Source: Lojkania enalia | Lineage: Eukaryota; Ascomycota; Dothideomycetes; Pleosporales | Direction: 5' to 3' | NCBI GenBank assembly: GCA_010094045.1 | Contig: ML986580.1 | Coordinates: 96,205-137,193, forward strand | Length of the DNA stretch: 40,989 nt | In this document: one piece after another, positions 20,543 through 31,577 of the stretch | Numbering within the stretch: position 1 is the stretch's first letter | How the letters are laid out: the number at the start of each line of letters is the position of its first letter | Notes under the pieces: generated by a model | Told to the model about the DNA's origin: nothing | Database searches by the model: none | The model's input: only the letters and a program-made list of their open reading frames with translations | Made by a program: the position numbers and the translations under genes

Positions 20543-23500
20543 TAATATAGTACTTACCCTTTAAAATTACTATTAAAAGTTTTTAGGACTAAATCTAAAC
20601 CTTAGTTAATTAGTATATCTATTTACACCTGTAAATTAATAGGAGAACTATCTAAAACTATCTATTTATTATTATAGATTTAGATATTTAGAATTGTATT
20701 ATTAGTATTAAATAGTTATATTATTTTCAACTCTAGCTAGATACGGATAAGAATTAGATTATATAGCTCTCTAAGTATTCTACTACTTATAATCCTTTAC
20801 CTCCTCTTCTTATATAATTAACTTAGCTAGTATATAATAAGGAAGTAGAGCTAGATATTCGGCAATACAACGTTTTATAGGAAAAGGACTAGTATTAGCA
20901 GTTCCGTAATTTAACTATCTATTATATTAAAGGTCTATTAAAACTGCTAAAACTATATTAGTCTTTTATAGCTTATAGTCTAAATAAGTTTAAAGCTCCT
21001 GTATACCTATATATAATAAAATCCGAACCTAATCTAAAGAAAGTCTATTCTCCTATTATCACTCTTATCTTAGCTAATACTTTTTACTTTAATATAAAGA
21101 GGAAAGAGAACGAGTTTTTCTCTATATTTCTATACGAAATCGAGCAGCTGATTAAAGATAAGTAAGCCCTAGAGCTGGAAGATAAGGCTAAAAACGAAGT
21201 ACTAGTAAATCTCCGATTACTATCTAAATACTATAGATATTAAGATATATTTAGTAAAACTACAGCTTATTAATTATTAGAATACTACTTTTATAATTAT
21301 AAGATTATTCTTATAGAACTCCTTCTTAATAGTTACAACCTATTATATAAGCAGAATATTAAGGAGCTAGAAGTAACTAAAAAGTATATTATAGATAATC
21401 TATAGTATAGGTATATTAAGTAGAGTTGGAGCTCTTTTATATCTTCAATCCTTTACGTCTATAAATCTAATAGCGATCTATATATCTATATAGATTATTG
21501 TAAACTTAATACTCTTACCTATAAGAACGTATATCTAATACCGCGTATAGATAAACTCCTATTTAAGCCTACTAAAGTAGCAATTTTTACTAAGTTTAAT
21601 ATTTGTATAGCTTTTAATAAGATTAGAATAGACCCTAGTTCTAAAGAATATACTACCTTTTAGACTTAATACGGAACCTATAAATATAAAGTTCTACCTT
21701 TTAGATTATATAATAGTCTAGTAACTTACTAGTACTATATAAATAATATACTAATCAACTACCTAGATAACTTCTATATTACTTACCTAGACAATATCTT
21801 TATCTAATCAAAAGATAAGGTAATATATACTATCTATATTAAGAAAGTTCTTAAGAGATTACGTTAAGTAGGGTTATAAGTTAATATTAAGAAGAGCGAA
21901 TTCTATATTACCTAAACTAAATACCTTAGCTATATTCTCTTAAATAAAGGCCTTAAGGTTAATTTAGAGAAGGTAGAAGTACTATACAACTAGTAGCTAC
22001 CTACTACTATAATAGGTGTAAAATTCTTCTTAGGTTTTACTAGATTCTATTAACAGTTTATACCGGAATTCTCACGTATTATAAAGCTAATTATTATACT
22101 ATAAAACCCTATAACCTCTTTTATATAGACTTTAGAATATAATATTACCTTTAAGAAATTAAAGTTAGTCCTATTAAGTATATCTATACTCTACTACTTT
22201 AACCCTACGTTAGAAACAAAAATAGAAATTAACGCTTTTAATAGAATAGTTATAAGAGTACTATTATAGAAATATTCTAATAGAAAATAGTACCCTATAG
22301 TATTTTATAGTAAGATTCTATCCGGTTCGGAACTAAACTAGAAGATCTATAATAAGAAACTATTCGCAATTATTACTGTATTTAAGTAATAGAAAGTAGA
22401 ACTTACTTTAGTAGTTACTAGAACTCTAATATATACCGATTATCGCTTACTTAAATATTTTATAACTATAAAGGTACTTAATACTTATTAAGTTTATTAG
22501 ACTAAGGAATTAGTTTAATATTAGTTCCGAATCGAGTATACTCTAGGTAAGAATAATACTAGAGTAGATATCTTCAGTTATTATAAATAAGATATAGAAA
22601 ACTTAAAAGTAGCTTAAACTAATAACTAGTTAAGAGTTCTATTTAGACCGTATTAACTTTACCCCTAAATTAATACTGAATTAGCCTAATCCTATATTAT
22701 CTAAATAATAATTTAAGCGGCTATACTAAATATTATTAAAGGCTAAGAGTAGATTATATTACTAGACTCTTTAGAGTTAATTAATATATTATTATAGGAA
22801 AACCGAGCCTCTTTTATATAGGAACGTACCCTTTTACCTTATAAGTATTAGATAGAGAATAGACTACTCTTCTACAATAATCGCTTATATATTCTATTAG
22901 ATTTAGGCCTTTATATATGGCTTATATAAGAGGCTTATAACTAAGTATCCTCCATACACCTAAATGCTACTAAAACCTATTAGTTACTATCCTAGAAGTA
23001 TTATTAGAAGGGTATAAAGGCTACTTATAAATAATATATACGGAATTACATCTTATATTATAAAGCTTATCTAATATAAACCCGAACCCTAGGTTTTATC
23101 TACCTACTTCCTATACTAAATTAACTAATATAGTACCTATATATTAACTTTAAAGATTTTCCTATAGATAAGTCCGGATATAATTAGATTATAGTAGTAA
23201 TCGATCGCCTGTCTAAACAAGCGGTGTCTATTCTCTACTATTGTATAAGTAACGCACGGGGAATAGCCGAATTATTTATTTAATAGGTGTACCACTTTAG
23301 CTATACGCCTAAAACTATTATTTTAGACCGAGGACCTTAGTTTATATCTAGTTTCTAGTCCGAATTCTACTGTATTTTAGGCGTAAAGATTAAACTATCT
23401 ACTACTTATTATAAAGAGACTAATAGATAGATAGAGATTATAAATAAATATATTAATTAGAGACTGCGCCCTTTTATATCCTTTTACTAGAATAACTAGA

Positions 23501-24890
23501 GTTCTCTATTACCTATAATCGACTAAGTATAAGCGACTCTACTTTATATAACTATTAGAATATTCCCGTATTAGATCCTATACGGATCTAAGCCCTATTA
23601 AAGTTAGGATTAGAAATATTCTATTAATTCTATTACTATAATAGATAAATTAAATTGTAAGAATATTTTAACTCTAGTAACTTATATATATATAGTCTAG
23701 GAAACCGTAAAAGCTAATATTAAGAAAGCTTAGGATTGTATATAATTTATTATTAACTATTACTAGCGACTAATTAATTAGTAGATTAGTAATATAGTCT
23801 ACCTAAATACTAAGAACCTTACGGTCTAGAGACTAAGCTAAAAGCTATCTAATTAATAGGAGGGCTCTTTTAAAGTACTAGAATAGGTTAGAAACTTATA
23901 CTATTTACAGTTACTTCTAGGGTTAAGAATATATAATATCTTTATACTAAACCTATTATATAAGAACCCCTAGAACCCTCTACTAGGGTAAGAAGCTTTA
24001 AAACTACCTGCTATTACTATTAAGGGAGTAGAAGAGTAGGAGGTTAAAGAAATACTAGCTAGTAAGCTATATTATAAAACTCTTAAATATTATATAAAAT
24101 AGGTAGGATATAATTCTAACCTAGTCTAGTATAAAGCCTTAAATTTTATAGGTTTATCTTATAAGCTAAAAGCTTTTTATAATAAGTATCCGAATTAACT
24201 AGAACCCCTAAAAGCTCTAACCAAATAGATTAAGATATATAAGAATAGTATAGAGAATATAGATTATCTAGTAGATAATAATATATAAGAGTTGAGTAGT
24301 AGATTTAAAAACTAAAGTATAGACCTAAAATTACTCTTCTATAAAATCCGGAAGGTCTAATAGTAGGCTATTAAATACCTCTCTAGTCCTCTCCTCCTCT
24401 ACTCTTCTTCCTCTTCTTTCCCTCCGGACTCCCCCTAAACCTTTTCTACCTTATTTTTAACCGCTTAAGAGCGCCGCGATATTAGCTTAAAGGCTAGATA
24501 CTAAAGCTTCTAGGGCTGAAACCCGACGGAGCAACTTAGTACCCTAGTAGAATAAAACTATTTAGATACTAGCTTTAAAAAGGCTAGTTTCCTAACTCTT
24601 TATAACCTAGGCTATAAGTACTAGGTTATAAGCAGACTCCGAAATAGCCTTAAAAGCTACCTTTTTATCCTCCTTATCCCCTATATATCGGGCTGCTATC
24701 TATAGTTTAAGATGGCCCTGGAGGACTAGAAACTCTTTCTTATAGTAGGAGGGGATCTATAAGTATATTAGTAGTAAGTACTCTACTAGTATTAAATATA
24801 ATTTATATAGGGTTATACTTTTTATTTTATAAGGTGTAATACTTGTATTTTTTTAATTTTAGGGACTGAAAGGTAAATATTATATACTAC
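20543..24890 (+). pseudogene. pol of A2: protease end, reverse transcriptase, RNase H, integrase, chromodomain, tail
   Basis: One frame (codon start 21784) links the domains without indel. Reverse transcriptase runs about 21450-21990, with YLDN at 21784-21795 instead of YLDD and then KKSEFY. RNase H lies around 22200-22600. The integrase zinc-finger half IHLNATKTYQLL is near 22955. The integrase catalytic set is Asn (aac 23146, expected Asp), Asp 23326 and Glu 23434, with exact D35E spacing. The chromodomain spans about 24043-24200 (EILASKLYYKTLKYY). The frame continues through a Ser-rich run (about 24385-24440) and roughly 130 further residues, an extension I do not recognise. Stops are TAA/TAG at Gln or Trp sites. 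Confidence 0.85.
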
Positions 24891-25378
24891 CCGCGGGCGA
24901 GCGTGCGTATAGTTTAAAGGTAGATAATTTAAAAGGTTTCTAAAGAGGCTTTAGAAGGTAGGTAGAGTAGTATATTAATTAATTTTTTCTATAAGATATT
25001 AGTAATACTTTAATAATTAATAGTTCTAGAGACGCGTAATAATATATATAGAGTAGAAGTTATTATTTAGTTAAGGAAGCTTAGTTAATAATAACCTAGC
25101 GATATACTAAGGCTGGTAAATACTTATTACTATATACGACGAAATTGCAATATTAATAAACTATTATAATAGTAGTTACTAGCTAATATATAGATTAATT
25201 ATACTTACTATAAAAACCTTACTTAATATTATATTAATATATAAATATATCTCTATAGGTAACTACGTATATTAACTCTTACTAATAAATATCTTAAAGA
25301 AATTTCTTTATACTAGAACCTATCTGTAATAGCCCTAATTCCCTCCTAAACTAGTATAGATAGAGACTATTAGCCTAT
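24891..25378 (+). other. 3' untranslated stretch of A2
   Basis: AT-rich with no frame or motif that I can support. It leads to the polypurine tract. Confidence 0.5.
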
Positions 25379-25392
25379 AAAAAGGGGGGTAG
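25379..25392 (+). other. polypurine tract of A2
   Basis: aaaaaggggggtag lies directly before the 3' LTR. Confidence 0.85.
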
Positions 25393-25670
25393 TATAATAA
25401 TGCGAAGAAATTATTCTATAAAAAGCTTTATATATAATCTTATCCTAAAGCTTTTCGCTTATCTTATCCTACCCCTAGCTCCGCCCCTTTTCCCTTCTGT
25501 ATATAGTTGTATACTCCCTTATAAGTAGCTTGGTAGTTCTTCTATATCCTTTCGTATAAGGCCTATAGGTGTTAATAGAATTCTCAGGTCCCTAATCCCC
25601 ACACACTTCTATATACCTCTAAGTAGATTTATACCGCATTCGGATCTATTATCTTACCTATGCTGTTATA
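25393..25670 (+). repeat. 3' LTR of A2
   Basis: tataataatgcg to tgctgttata, 278 bp, less altered than the 5' LTR at several CpG and CpA sites. D1 sequence resumes at 25671. Confidence 0.9.
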
Positions 25671-26738
25671 CTTTTTATTCTATTTAATAGCCTTCTTATT
25701 ATTATTTTACTAATTATAGTCTATCTAATATAGAGATAGTATTTACGCTCTTAATTACCTTATATTTATACTCTTTACGCTTTATAAATATTATATTTGC
25801 CGTCTAGAAATCTCTATTCTCCATCTCTAAAACTAACTACTTATATACTATAGACGTAATACCCTTTATAAGACTTATAAGATCCTCGAGTATTAATATT
25901 AGTAAGCTATTTTAATATTATTCTACGCGCCGTTATATATATTACGTCTAGTATTCTACTTCTAAGCGATTATATAGTGTTTATAACTGCTATTTAATAG
26001 GTTCTAAGAGTAGTAGTATTAGAGTTTATAAAGCTTAGATATTAAGCTTTAAAATAATATAATCTAAACTAAATAGGATTAGTCTAGACCCTTTAAAACT
26101 TCTAGCTATATTTTTATTAGTAATAGTATTATTAAAGACCGCTTTAAATATAGGTAAAAAGTCTTCTTTAGTTATATAATTAATACGGTACTAAATTAAG
26201 CTTTTAATCTTCTTACTATATATACGCTCTAATAGACCAAAATAGCCTATATTAAGTAGCTATAGAAGATAAGATAAGTGTAGAGGTATATAAAGTATAA
26301 TAATATTATATTTTTTATAATAATTATAAAATTCGATAGAATTATAGCTATTATAGCCGTCTATAATAAGTAGTTAGTAGGTACTAGTAGTACTAGCTTT
26401 AGTATATTTGTTAAAGTACTTAAGCTACTTAAATCTATATTTAATAGATGTCTAGCCTTTCTTACTAATAGATAAAACCTATTAAGGCTTATCTATAATT
26501 AACTAGTACTAGATATTATATTATTATACGCTCTTAAAAATAATAAATAGTAGAACCAGCTAGCTATATATATTTACTACTACAATTACTATTACCAACT
26601 TAGTATTACTAGACTAGATAGATTTAGGCATTTATCGCCTCTTAGTACTAGTAATAACTATTCTTAGGCTAATTTTATCTATTTAAAAGCCGGTCTCGTT
26701 AAAATTATATATATCTTTATTAAAGATACTATATTTAG
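25671..26738 (-). pseudogene. D1 transposase, DDE domain and C-terminus
   Basis: On the minus strand this reads as a pogo/Fot1 DDE transposase. YNFNETGF near 26688-26711 stands for NFDETGF, so the first catalytic Asp is Asn. LLILDGYNSYNSIEF near 26335-26390 holds the second Asp, intact. A block ending YLLQLLNIGYFG near 26225-26270 stands for HLLQPLDVGCFG, so the third Asp is Asn. Downstream is the C-terminal tail, ending at A2. B3 interrupts just upstream of the first Asp at 26738. The N-terminal DNA-binding part continues at 34632. The enzyme would cut and paste D1 at TA sites. Confidence 0.85.
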
Positions 26739-27041
26739 TATTATAGTAATACCGCGACACCTCTATACCTATATTATTCTTACTATAATACTCGAACCAG
26801 CTGCTAGCAATAGCTGTTAACTGCTAGTTAGAATATAACCGACTTATCGTAACTATAATAGAGGAAGATCTTACCAACCCGGCTAGCCCGTATAGTAGTA
26901 TAGACCTAGCTTCTATAAAAACCTATATAATATAGATATCTCTATTTCTTACGCAACATTTTAATATTTATACGTAGTATATAGTAATAGAGTTAACTAC
27001 TTAAAGTGCGATTAACCAACTATATATAAATATCCGTAATA
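26739..27041 (+). repeat. 5' LTR of B3
   Basis: tattatagtaatacc to atccgtaata, 303 bp, collinear with the B2 LTRs. Confidence 0.95.
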
Positions 27042-27070
27042 TTATATTACGTTATCTACTATTATATACT

Positions 27071-28200
27071 ATAGATAAGAACGCGCTTATTAATATACTT
27101 AAAGAGATCTAAGGTAAACTAGACTCTTTATAGTAGAAGAACGAGATGCTAGTAGAGGCCTTAGTAACCTAAGAGAACTACTATAAGTTAAACCTTGAAG
27201 TAATATAAAGAGAATTTAGTAGCTATTAAATAGCTACTCTTCTACTAGCTACTAGTATATTAATAGTAATAGAACTATTATCTGTTCTTAACCCGACTTA
27301 GCCTATAACCCTAGCTTCTAAATAGATACCTATATTAACTCTTAATCCGTCTAAAACTATATATAACCTATATTTCCATTCTAACTACTTATCTAACCTT
27401 TTAATATTTTCTAGTAAACGCTTAGAGCTTTTATACTTTATTAAAAAGCTCTGCTATAAACTAGAAGAAAACGTTAACTAATACTTAACCGAATATACCT
27501 ACCTTTTATATACCTATTTCCGCCTAGAATAAGACCTAGTAATATTAGTTAACCTATTAATAGATAAGGGTATTAACTCTATAGACAGCTTGGTCGTCTT
27601 CTTAGAATCTACCTATAGCGACTAGAATAAGGAGACTACAGTATAGAATAAGCTAGAGACCTTAAAGTAAAGCTGAAGTAGGTTTTCTACTTATTTTACT
27701 AAATTCTAACACCTAATTACAGATACTAAACTAAATTAAACTAGATAAATTGTATATCTCTAATATTCTCTCTCTAATAAGCTCTACTGTGCTATAATAG
27801 GCGTTATAATACCTAGTACCCTAAATAACTACGCTAACCTAATTTCCCTATATAATACTAACCTATATTATCTACCCGGCAACTACTATAAATAACTAAA
27901 GTATTATACTACTTATTAGAAGGACCTAAACGCTATAGAACTTAATACTTCTAGTTATACGCCTATAGGCTCTAATAAATAAAAAAGGTGCTGCTATAAA
28001 GGACGTTATTATAAGTATAATAGTAAGAGATATATTTCGCTAGAATATAGTACCCCTCTACTATTAATCCGTTAAGGGTCTTAGAGCTCTACTATACCTT
28101 ATAGGTCCTACTTTTAATCCTCCGACCGATCCTCCGACTAATTCTTAATATACTTATTATCTTATAGATAAGGCTATTATTCTTACTCCTAATATAGCTA
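27071..28200 (+). pseudogene. gag of B3
   Basis: Collinear with B2 gag at an offset of about 18,689. The recognisable frame is riddled with tag and taa at sites that still encode Gln or Trp in B2. The knuckle region near 28005-28050 reads with Tyr at Cys positions. No independent start can be chosen. Confidence 0.75.
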
Positions 28201-28379
28201 GTTTTACTAATTAGAATATTGCTAAAAGATCTATTCTAGAAGTAAGTTACTTTTTAGGACTATACTTATACCGAATCTTTATATATCTATAAAACTAGCT
28301 CCTATAGAAATAATTATAGGACTACTAGATCCTAGCTCCTTTCTTAATTTATTAAGACCTAGTCTAGTAAGATATTAAT

Positions 28380-29703
28380 GTTCTTATTAATACTAGAGCT
28401 ACTAGTTATAGCTATATCTATAGAGACTTCGTATATACCCTAAAACTTTAAAAGATATAACTTCTATATAATCTACACCTAACTAGCTTTAATAGAGAAG
28501 TCTTCTATAAGAGAACTATCTCCTACTTAGTTATCCTAATCTTCTAACACCTAAACTATTTAGAGATAGTATATCTCTATATAATTATACTAGAAAAATA
28601 CTAGTTAATTCTAAGATAGCTATAGATATATAAGTATTATATAAACCTAGACTATAAGAATAAATAGCTAGTCTTTACTACTAACTAATACCTAACTTAA
28701 TACTTACAATTTACTAGTATTATTATCTACTAATAAGCTACTTAAATAGTTATTAAAGACTATAAACTACCTAAACCTAATATAAAAGAAGATTTTAAAG
28801 TAACTAATTTATAACCCCTATATAGCCCGAAGCTTAAGTAATATTATTTAAAACTCCGTCTATTAAACTATACCTAATATAATTACTAGCTGCCTAAAAT
28901 ATTATATTAGTTAAAAGAACTTAAAACTAAAACCGATCTAACCTTAGACGAAAATTATAGTTAAAAGAACCTATCTAAACCTAAATACCTAAAGTTTATA
29001 CTATAACTAGATATATATTATATAGGTATTATACTACTAGTTTAACTCTTCTAGTAATTTAACTATAAAATCTTCGCTATATTAATAGCTAATATTAATA
29101 AGGCTCTAGCCCTAAAGGTATATACTAACCCTATTACTAAAGTATCTAAAAAATACTATAACTTATTATCTATCTTCTTATATAAAAATATAGATAAGCT
29201 GTCTAAATAATAATTATATAATTATAAGATTAAACTAGAGAATAATAAGTAAACTAGCTTCGGTCTACTCTATAGGATATCCTAAAACGAGTTGAAGGTA
29301 CTAAAGAAGTATCTTAATAAGAACTTATCTAAGAGATTTATTAGAGTAAGCTTATTACTAGTAGCTATACCTATAATTTTTATAAAGAAATTTAGAAGTA
29401 GTCTCTAATTCTATATAGACTATAGAACCCTAAATACTATTACTATTAAGAATTAATACCCGATTCTACTAATCTAAAAAATATTAGCCTAATTTAATAA
29501 GGTTAAGTATTATATAAAACTTAATATTATTGCTACGTTTAATAAGCTAAGGATTATTAAGAGAGATAAATAGAAAACTACCTTCTATATACGCTACGGG
29601 TTGTTTAAATACCTAGTAATACCCTTTAATCTAGTTAATACTCTAAGTATATTCTAGTACTTTATAAATAATATACTAAAATTATATTTTAATATATTCT
29701 ATA
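28380..29703 (+). pseudogene. pol of B3, first part: protease to reverse transcriptase
   Basis: Matches B2 9692-11015. The protease reads INTRAT at about 28389, with Asn for the catalytic Asp as in B2. The reverse transcriptase KLDII region has become KLNII near 29519, losing the first catalytic Asp too. It is broken at TA 29702-29703 by transposon D2, just before the YxDD box, and resumes at 31578. Confidence 0.85.
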
Positions 29704-29754
29704 ATATATAGTATAAGCGAGCTGATCACCTAAGCGAGCTGATTATAATACTAA
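29704..29754 (+). repeat. left terminal inverted repeat of D2
   Basis: Contains aagcgagctgatcacct at 29715-29731, followed at once by a second copy from 29732. The pair repeats with a 17-bp period. Confidence 0.9.
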
Positions 29755-30229
29755 GACCATACTAAAATCGCGACTACTTTTCGTAAAATATTGTACTTTC
29801 TTATATTCTATTATACTATATAGTATAGTAGCCTATTCTTCTATATCTATAGTATTATTTTTACACGTCCGTAAGTTATATCTAGCCTTACCGTACTACC
29901 TATAGCGCCTTTAAGTTAGCTGGTTTCTATTAACGCGCGCCTTCTTCCTACCTTTCTTCCTATTAATATAAGCGCTAAAATCTTTTAGAGCAGTTAATTA
30001 AGCGCCTTCTTTAATTATTAGGTTACTTTCCTTCTATACACGCTTTCTTTTATGCGATTAATATTATATAGCGGCTTTATTAGCTACTTAAAGCTTAGCG
30101 ACCTAAGCGCGTAATAGTACATTTTTATATATTATATACGCAGCACCCTTTATAAACTATTTAAACGCCTCTACTATTAAAGTAGGTAAGCTATCTAGGT
30201 ACTTTTAAACTCTTAATCGAACGTACGCA

Positions 30230-31480
30230 GATTAAGACCTAAATTCGATAGGATTACTTAGTATTTTTAACTCCTAAGAGGTATTTTCGACCGTAGAAGG
30301 TATTAGTATATATAGTTAAATTTCGAGCTTTAATAGCACTGCATCTGGGTTGAATAGAACTAGACTAGCACCTTAAAAGCTACTTAGGATATTACTCTTC
30401 GTAATTGCTATGTTAAAAGCTGCTTTAAAGTAGGATAAGAACTTAATTTTTATAATATAGTTAATATAACCGCGCATTAGCTGCTCGACTTAGCGCCTAT
30501 ATATAGTCTTTAAAGGCGAGAAATAACCTATATCTAGTAGCTATATTAGGTGCGATAAATGTAGAGGTATGTAGAGAGTAATAATATTCTTTTCCTCGCA
30601 GCGCTGCCTAAATTCAAGTAAGTTGTAGCTCTTATAACCGTCGAGAATTAGCAATTAATATATACTAATAGTACGATCCTTTATATACGCGTTAAAGTGC
30701 TTTAACTACTTAATATTAACATTATTTATCGTCCAGCTGTTATTAGTAACCTGTATAGCCTAGGTTGGTGGAATATTATCTTCTTTATATTATATAGAGA
30801 GGTAGTAGATGCCTGTAAAGATAATAAAAGGTAGTATCGCCTATTCTGTCGTATTAATGCTCTAGATAACTATAGTCTACTCGCGATTATCTAGCTGGAG
30901 CTGCTTTAGTTAATTCCGTCTCTTAGAGCTAGTAACTACTACTTCTGTCGATATTACGCCTATTATAAAGCCTAATTCGTTAAAGTTGTATATATCTTCG
31001 TCGATAATACTGTACTTAGCCTTTATATTCTATATAAGGTAGAACTAGCCTCCTATAACCTTAGGATCCTCGTATTTAGCTCTTAAATAGTCGTACTTTT
31101 AATTAAATTTGACCTTAAGCTTAGGTGTACGTTTAATAAAGTTCTCTACTTAGTTCTTTCTAACCTAGCTAGTAGAGCGCGCAGCTAGCAGTGAATTAGC
31201 TATATTTTAAACAGCAGCAAGCCGCGGCGGAAATCCTCTTATATCTAGATCTAGTATATGCTAAACAATTACCTACTCCTTAGTCTTATTAAGCTTTATT
31301 AAATTAGGCCGGCAATCGCGTTGTAGAGCTGTTCCTCGCTTTCGTGTACTAAGTATACTTTAGGAGATATTATAGATTAATACAACACGACGTATAGTTA
31401 GTATCACATCTTATTAAAAAGCTTAAAGTATAAGCTATATTCTAGCTTCTTTCTAAATTAATTCTGCAGTTATTAGTTGT
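30230..31480 (-). pseudogene. D2 transposase (CENP-B/Fot1 type)
   Basis: Reading the minus strand downward from about 31480: a helix-turn-helix/CENP-B-like N-terminal part with DLRGFPPRLAAVQNMAN near 31200-31260, RTPKLKVKFN near 31105, and YNFNELGFIIGVIST near 30955-31000, where the first catalytic Asp is Asn. Next comes SINATEQAIPPFIIFTGIYY near 30800-30860. LLILDGYKSYNLLEF near 30605-30655 holds the second Asp, intact. LIQLLDIGYFSPLK near 30510-30550 has the third Asp intact. Length and order fit Fot1-like transposases (about 500 residues). Stops at Trp and Gln codons plus the lost Asp make it inactive. The start codon is uncertain. Confidence 0.85.
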
Positions 31481-31524
31481 AGTATAATACTATAAAGTAT
31501 AATTATCGCGATTTTAGTAGGGTT

Positions 31525-31575
31525 TTAGTATTATAATCAGCTCGCTTGGGTGATCAGCTCGCTTGTGCTATACGT
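31525..31575 (-). repeat. right terminal inverted repeat of D2
   Basis: Reverse complement starts acgtatagcacaagcgagct, the less mutated version of the left end. The doubled 17-bp motif is intact here. Confidence 0.95.
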
Positions 31576-31577
31576 TA

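Larger units (their letters stand above)
7370..25670 (+). mobile_element. Ty3/gypsy element A, copy A2, both ends present, carrying B2 and C
   Basis: Bounded by two 278-bp LTRs (7370-7647, 25393-25670). After removing B2 and C with one target duplication each, the element is about 7.19 kb. The order is LTR, leader, gag, protease, reverse transcriptase, RNase H, integrase, chromodomain, C-terminal tail, polypurine tract, LTR. The flanks are attttt before and cttttt after, an imperfect duplication (4 of 5 bases). The two LTRs differ at several dozen sites, all transitions as far as I can align by eye. It sits inside transposon D1. Confidence 0.9.
29704..31575 (-). mobile_element. pogo/Fot1-type DNA transposon D2, complete (1872 bp)
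   Basis: 51-bp terminal inverted repeats (29704-29754 and 31525-31575) flanked by TA (29702-29703 and 31576-31577). B2 shows the empty site at about 11012 (ttctatactgcc). The transposase is on the minus strand. It keeps many CpG and CpA sites, unlike the B3 DNA on both sides, so it arrived late. Its termini are unrelated to those of D1 except in layout. Confidence 0.95.

Noticed and set aside
24361..24480. ctcctcttcttcc-rich run as a promoter or microsatellite
   Set aside because: It reads as the Ser-rich linker of the A2 pol extension in the pol frame.
7365..25675. Perfect target duplication around A2
   Set aside because: The flanks are atttt and ctttt, only 4 of 5 bases alike and in a T-run. 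I report the element but do not claim an exact duplication.
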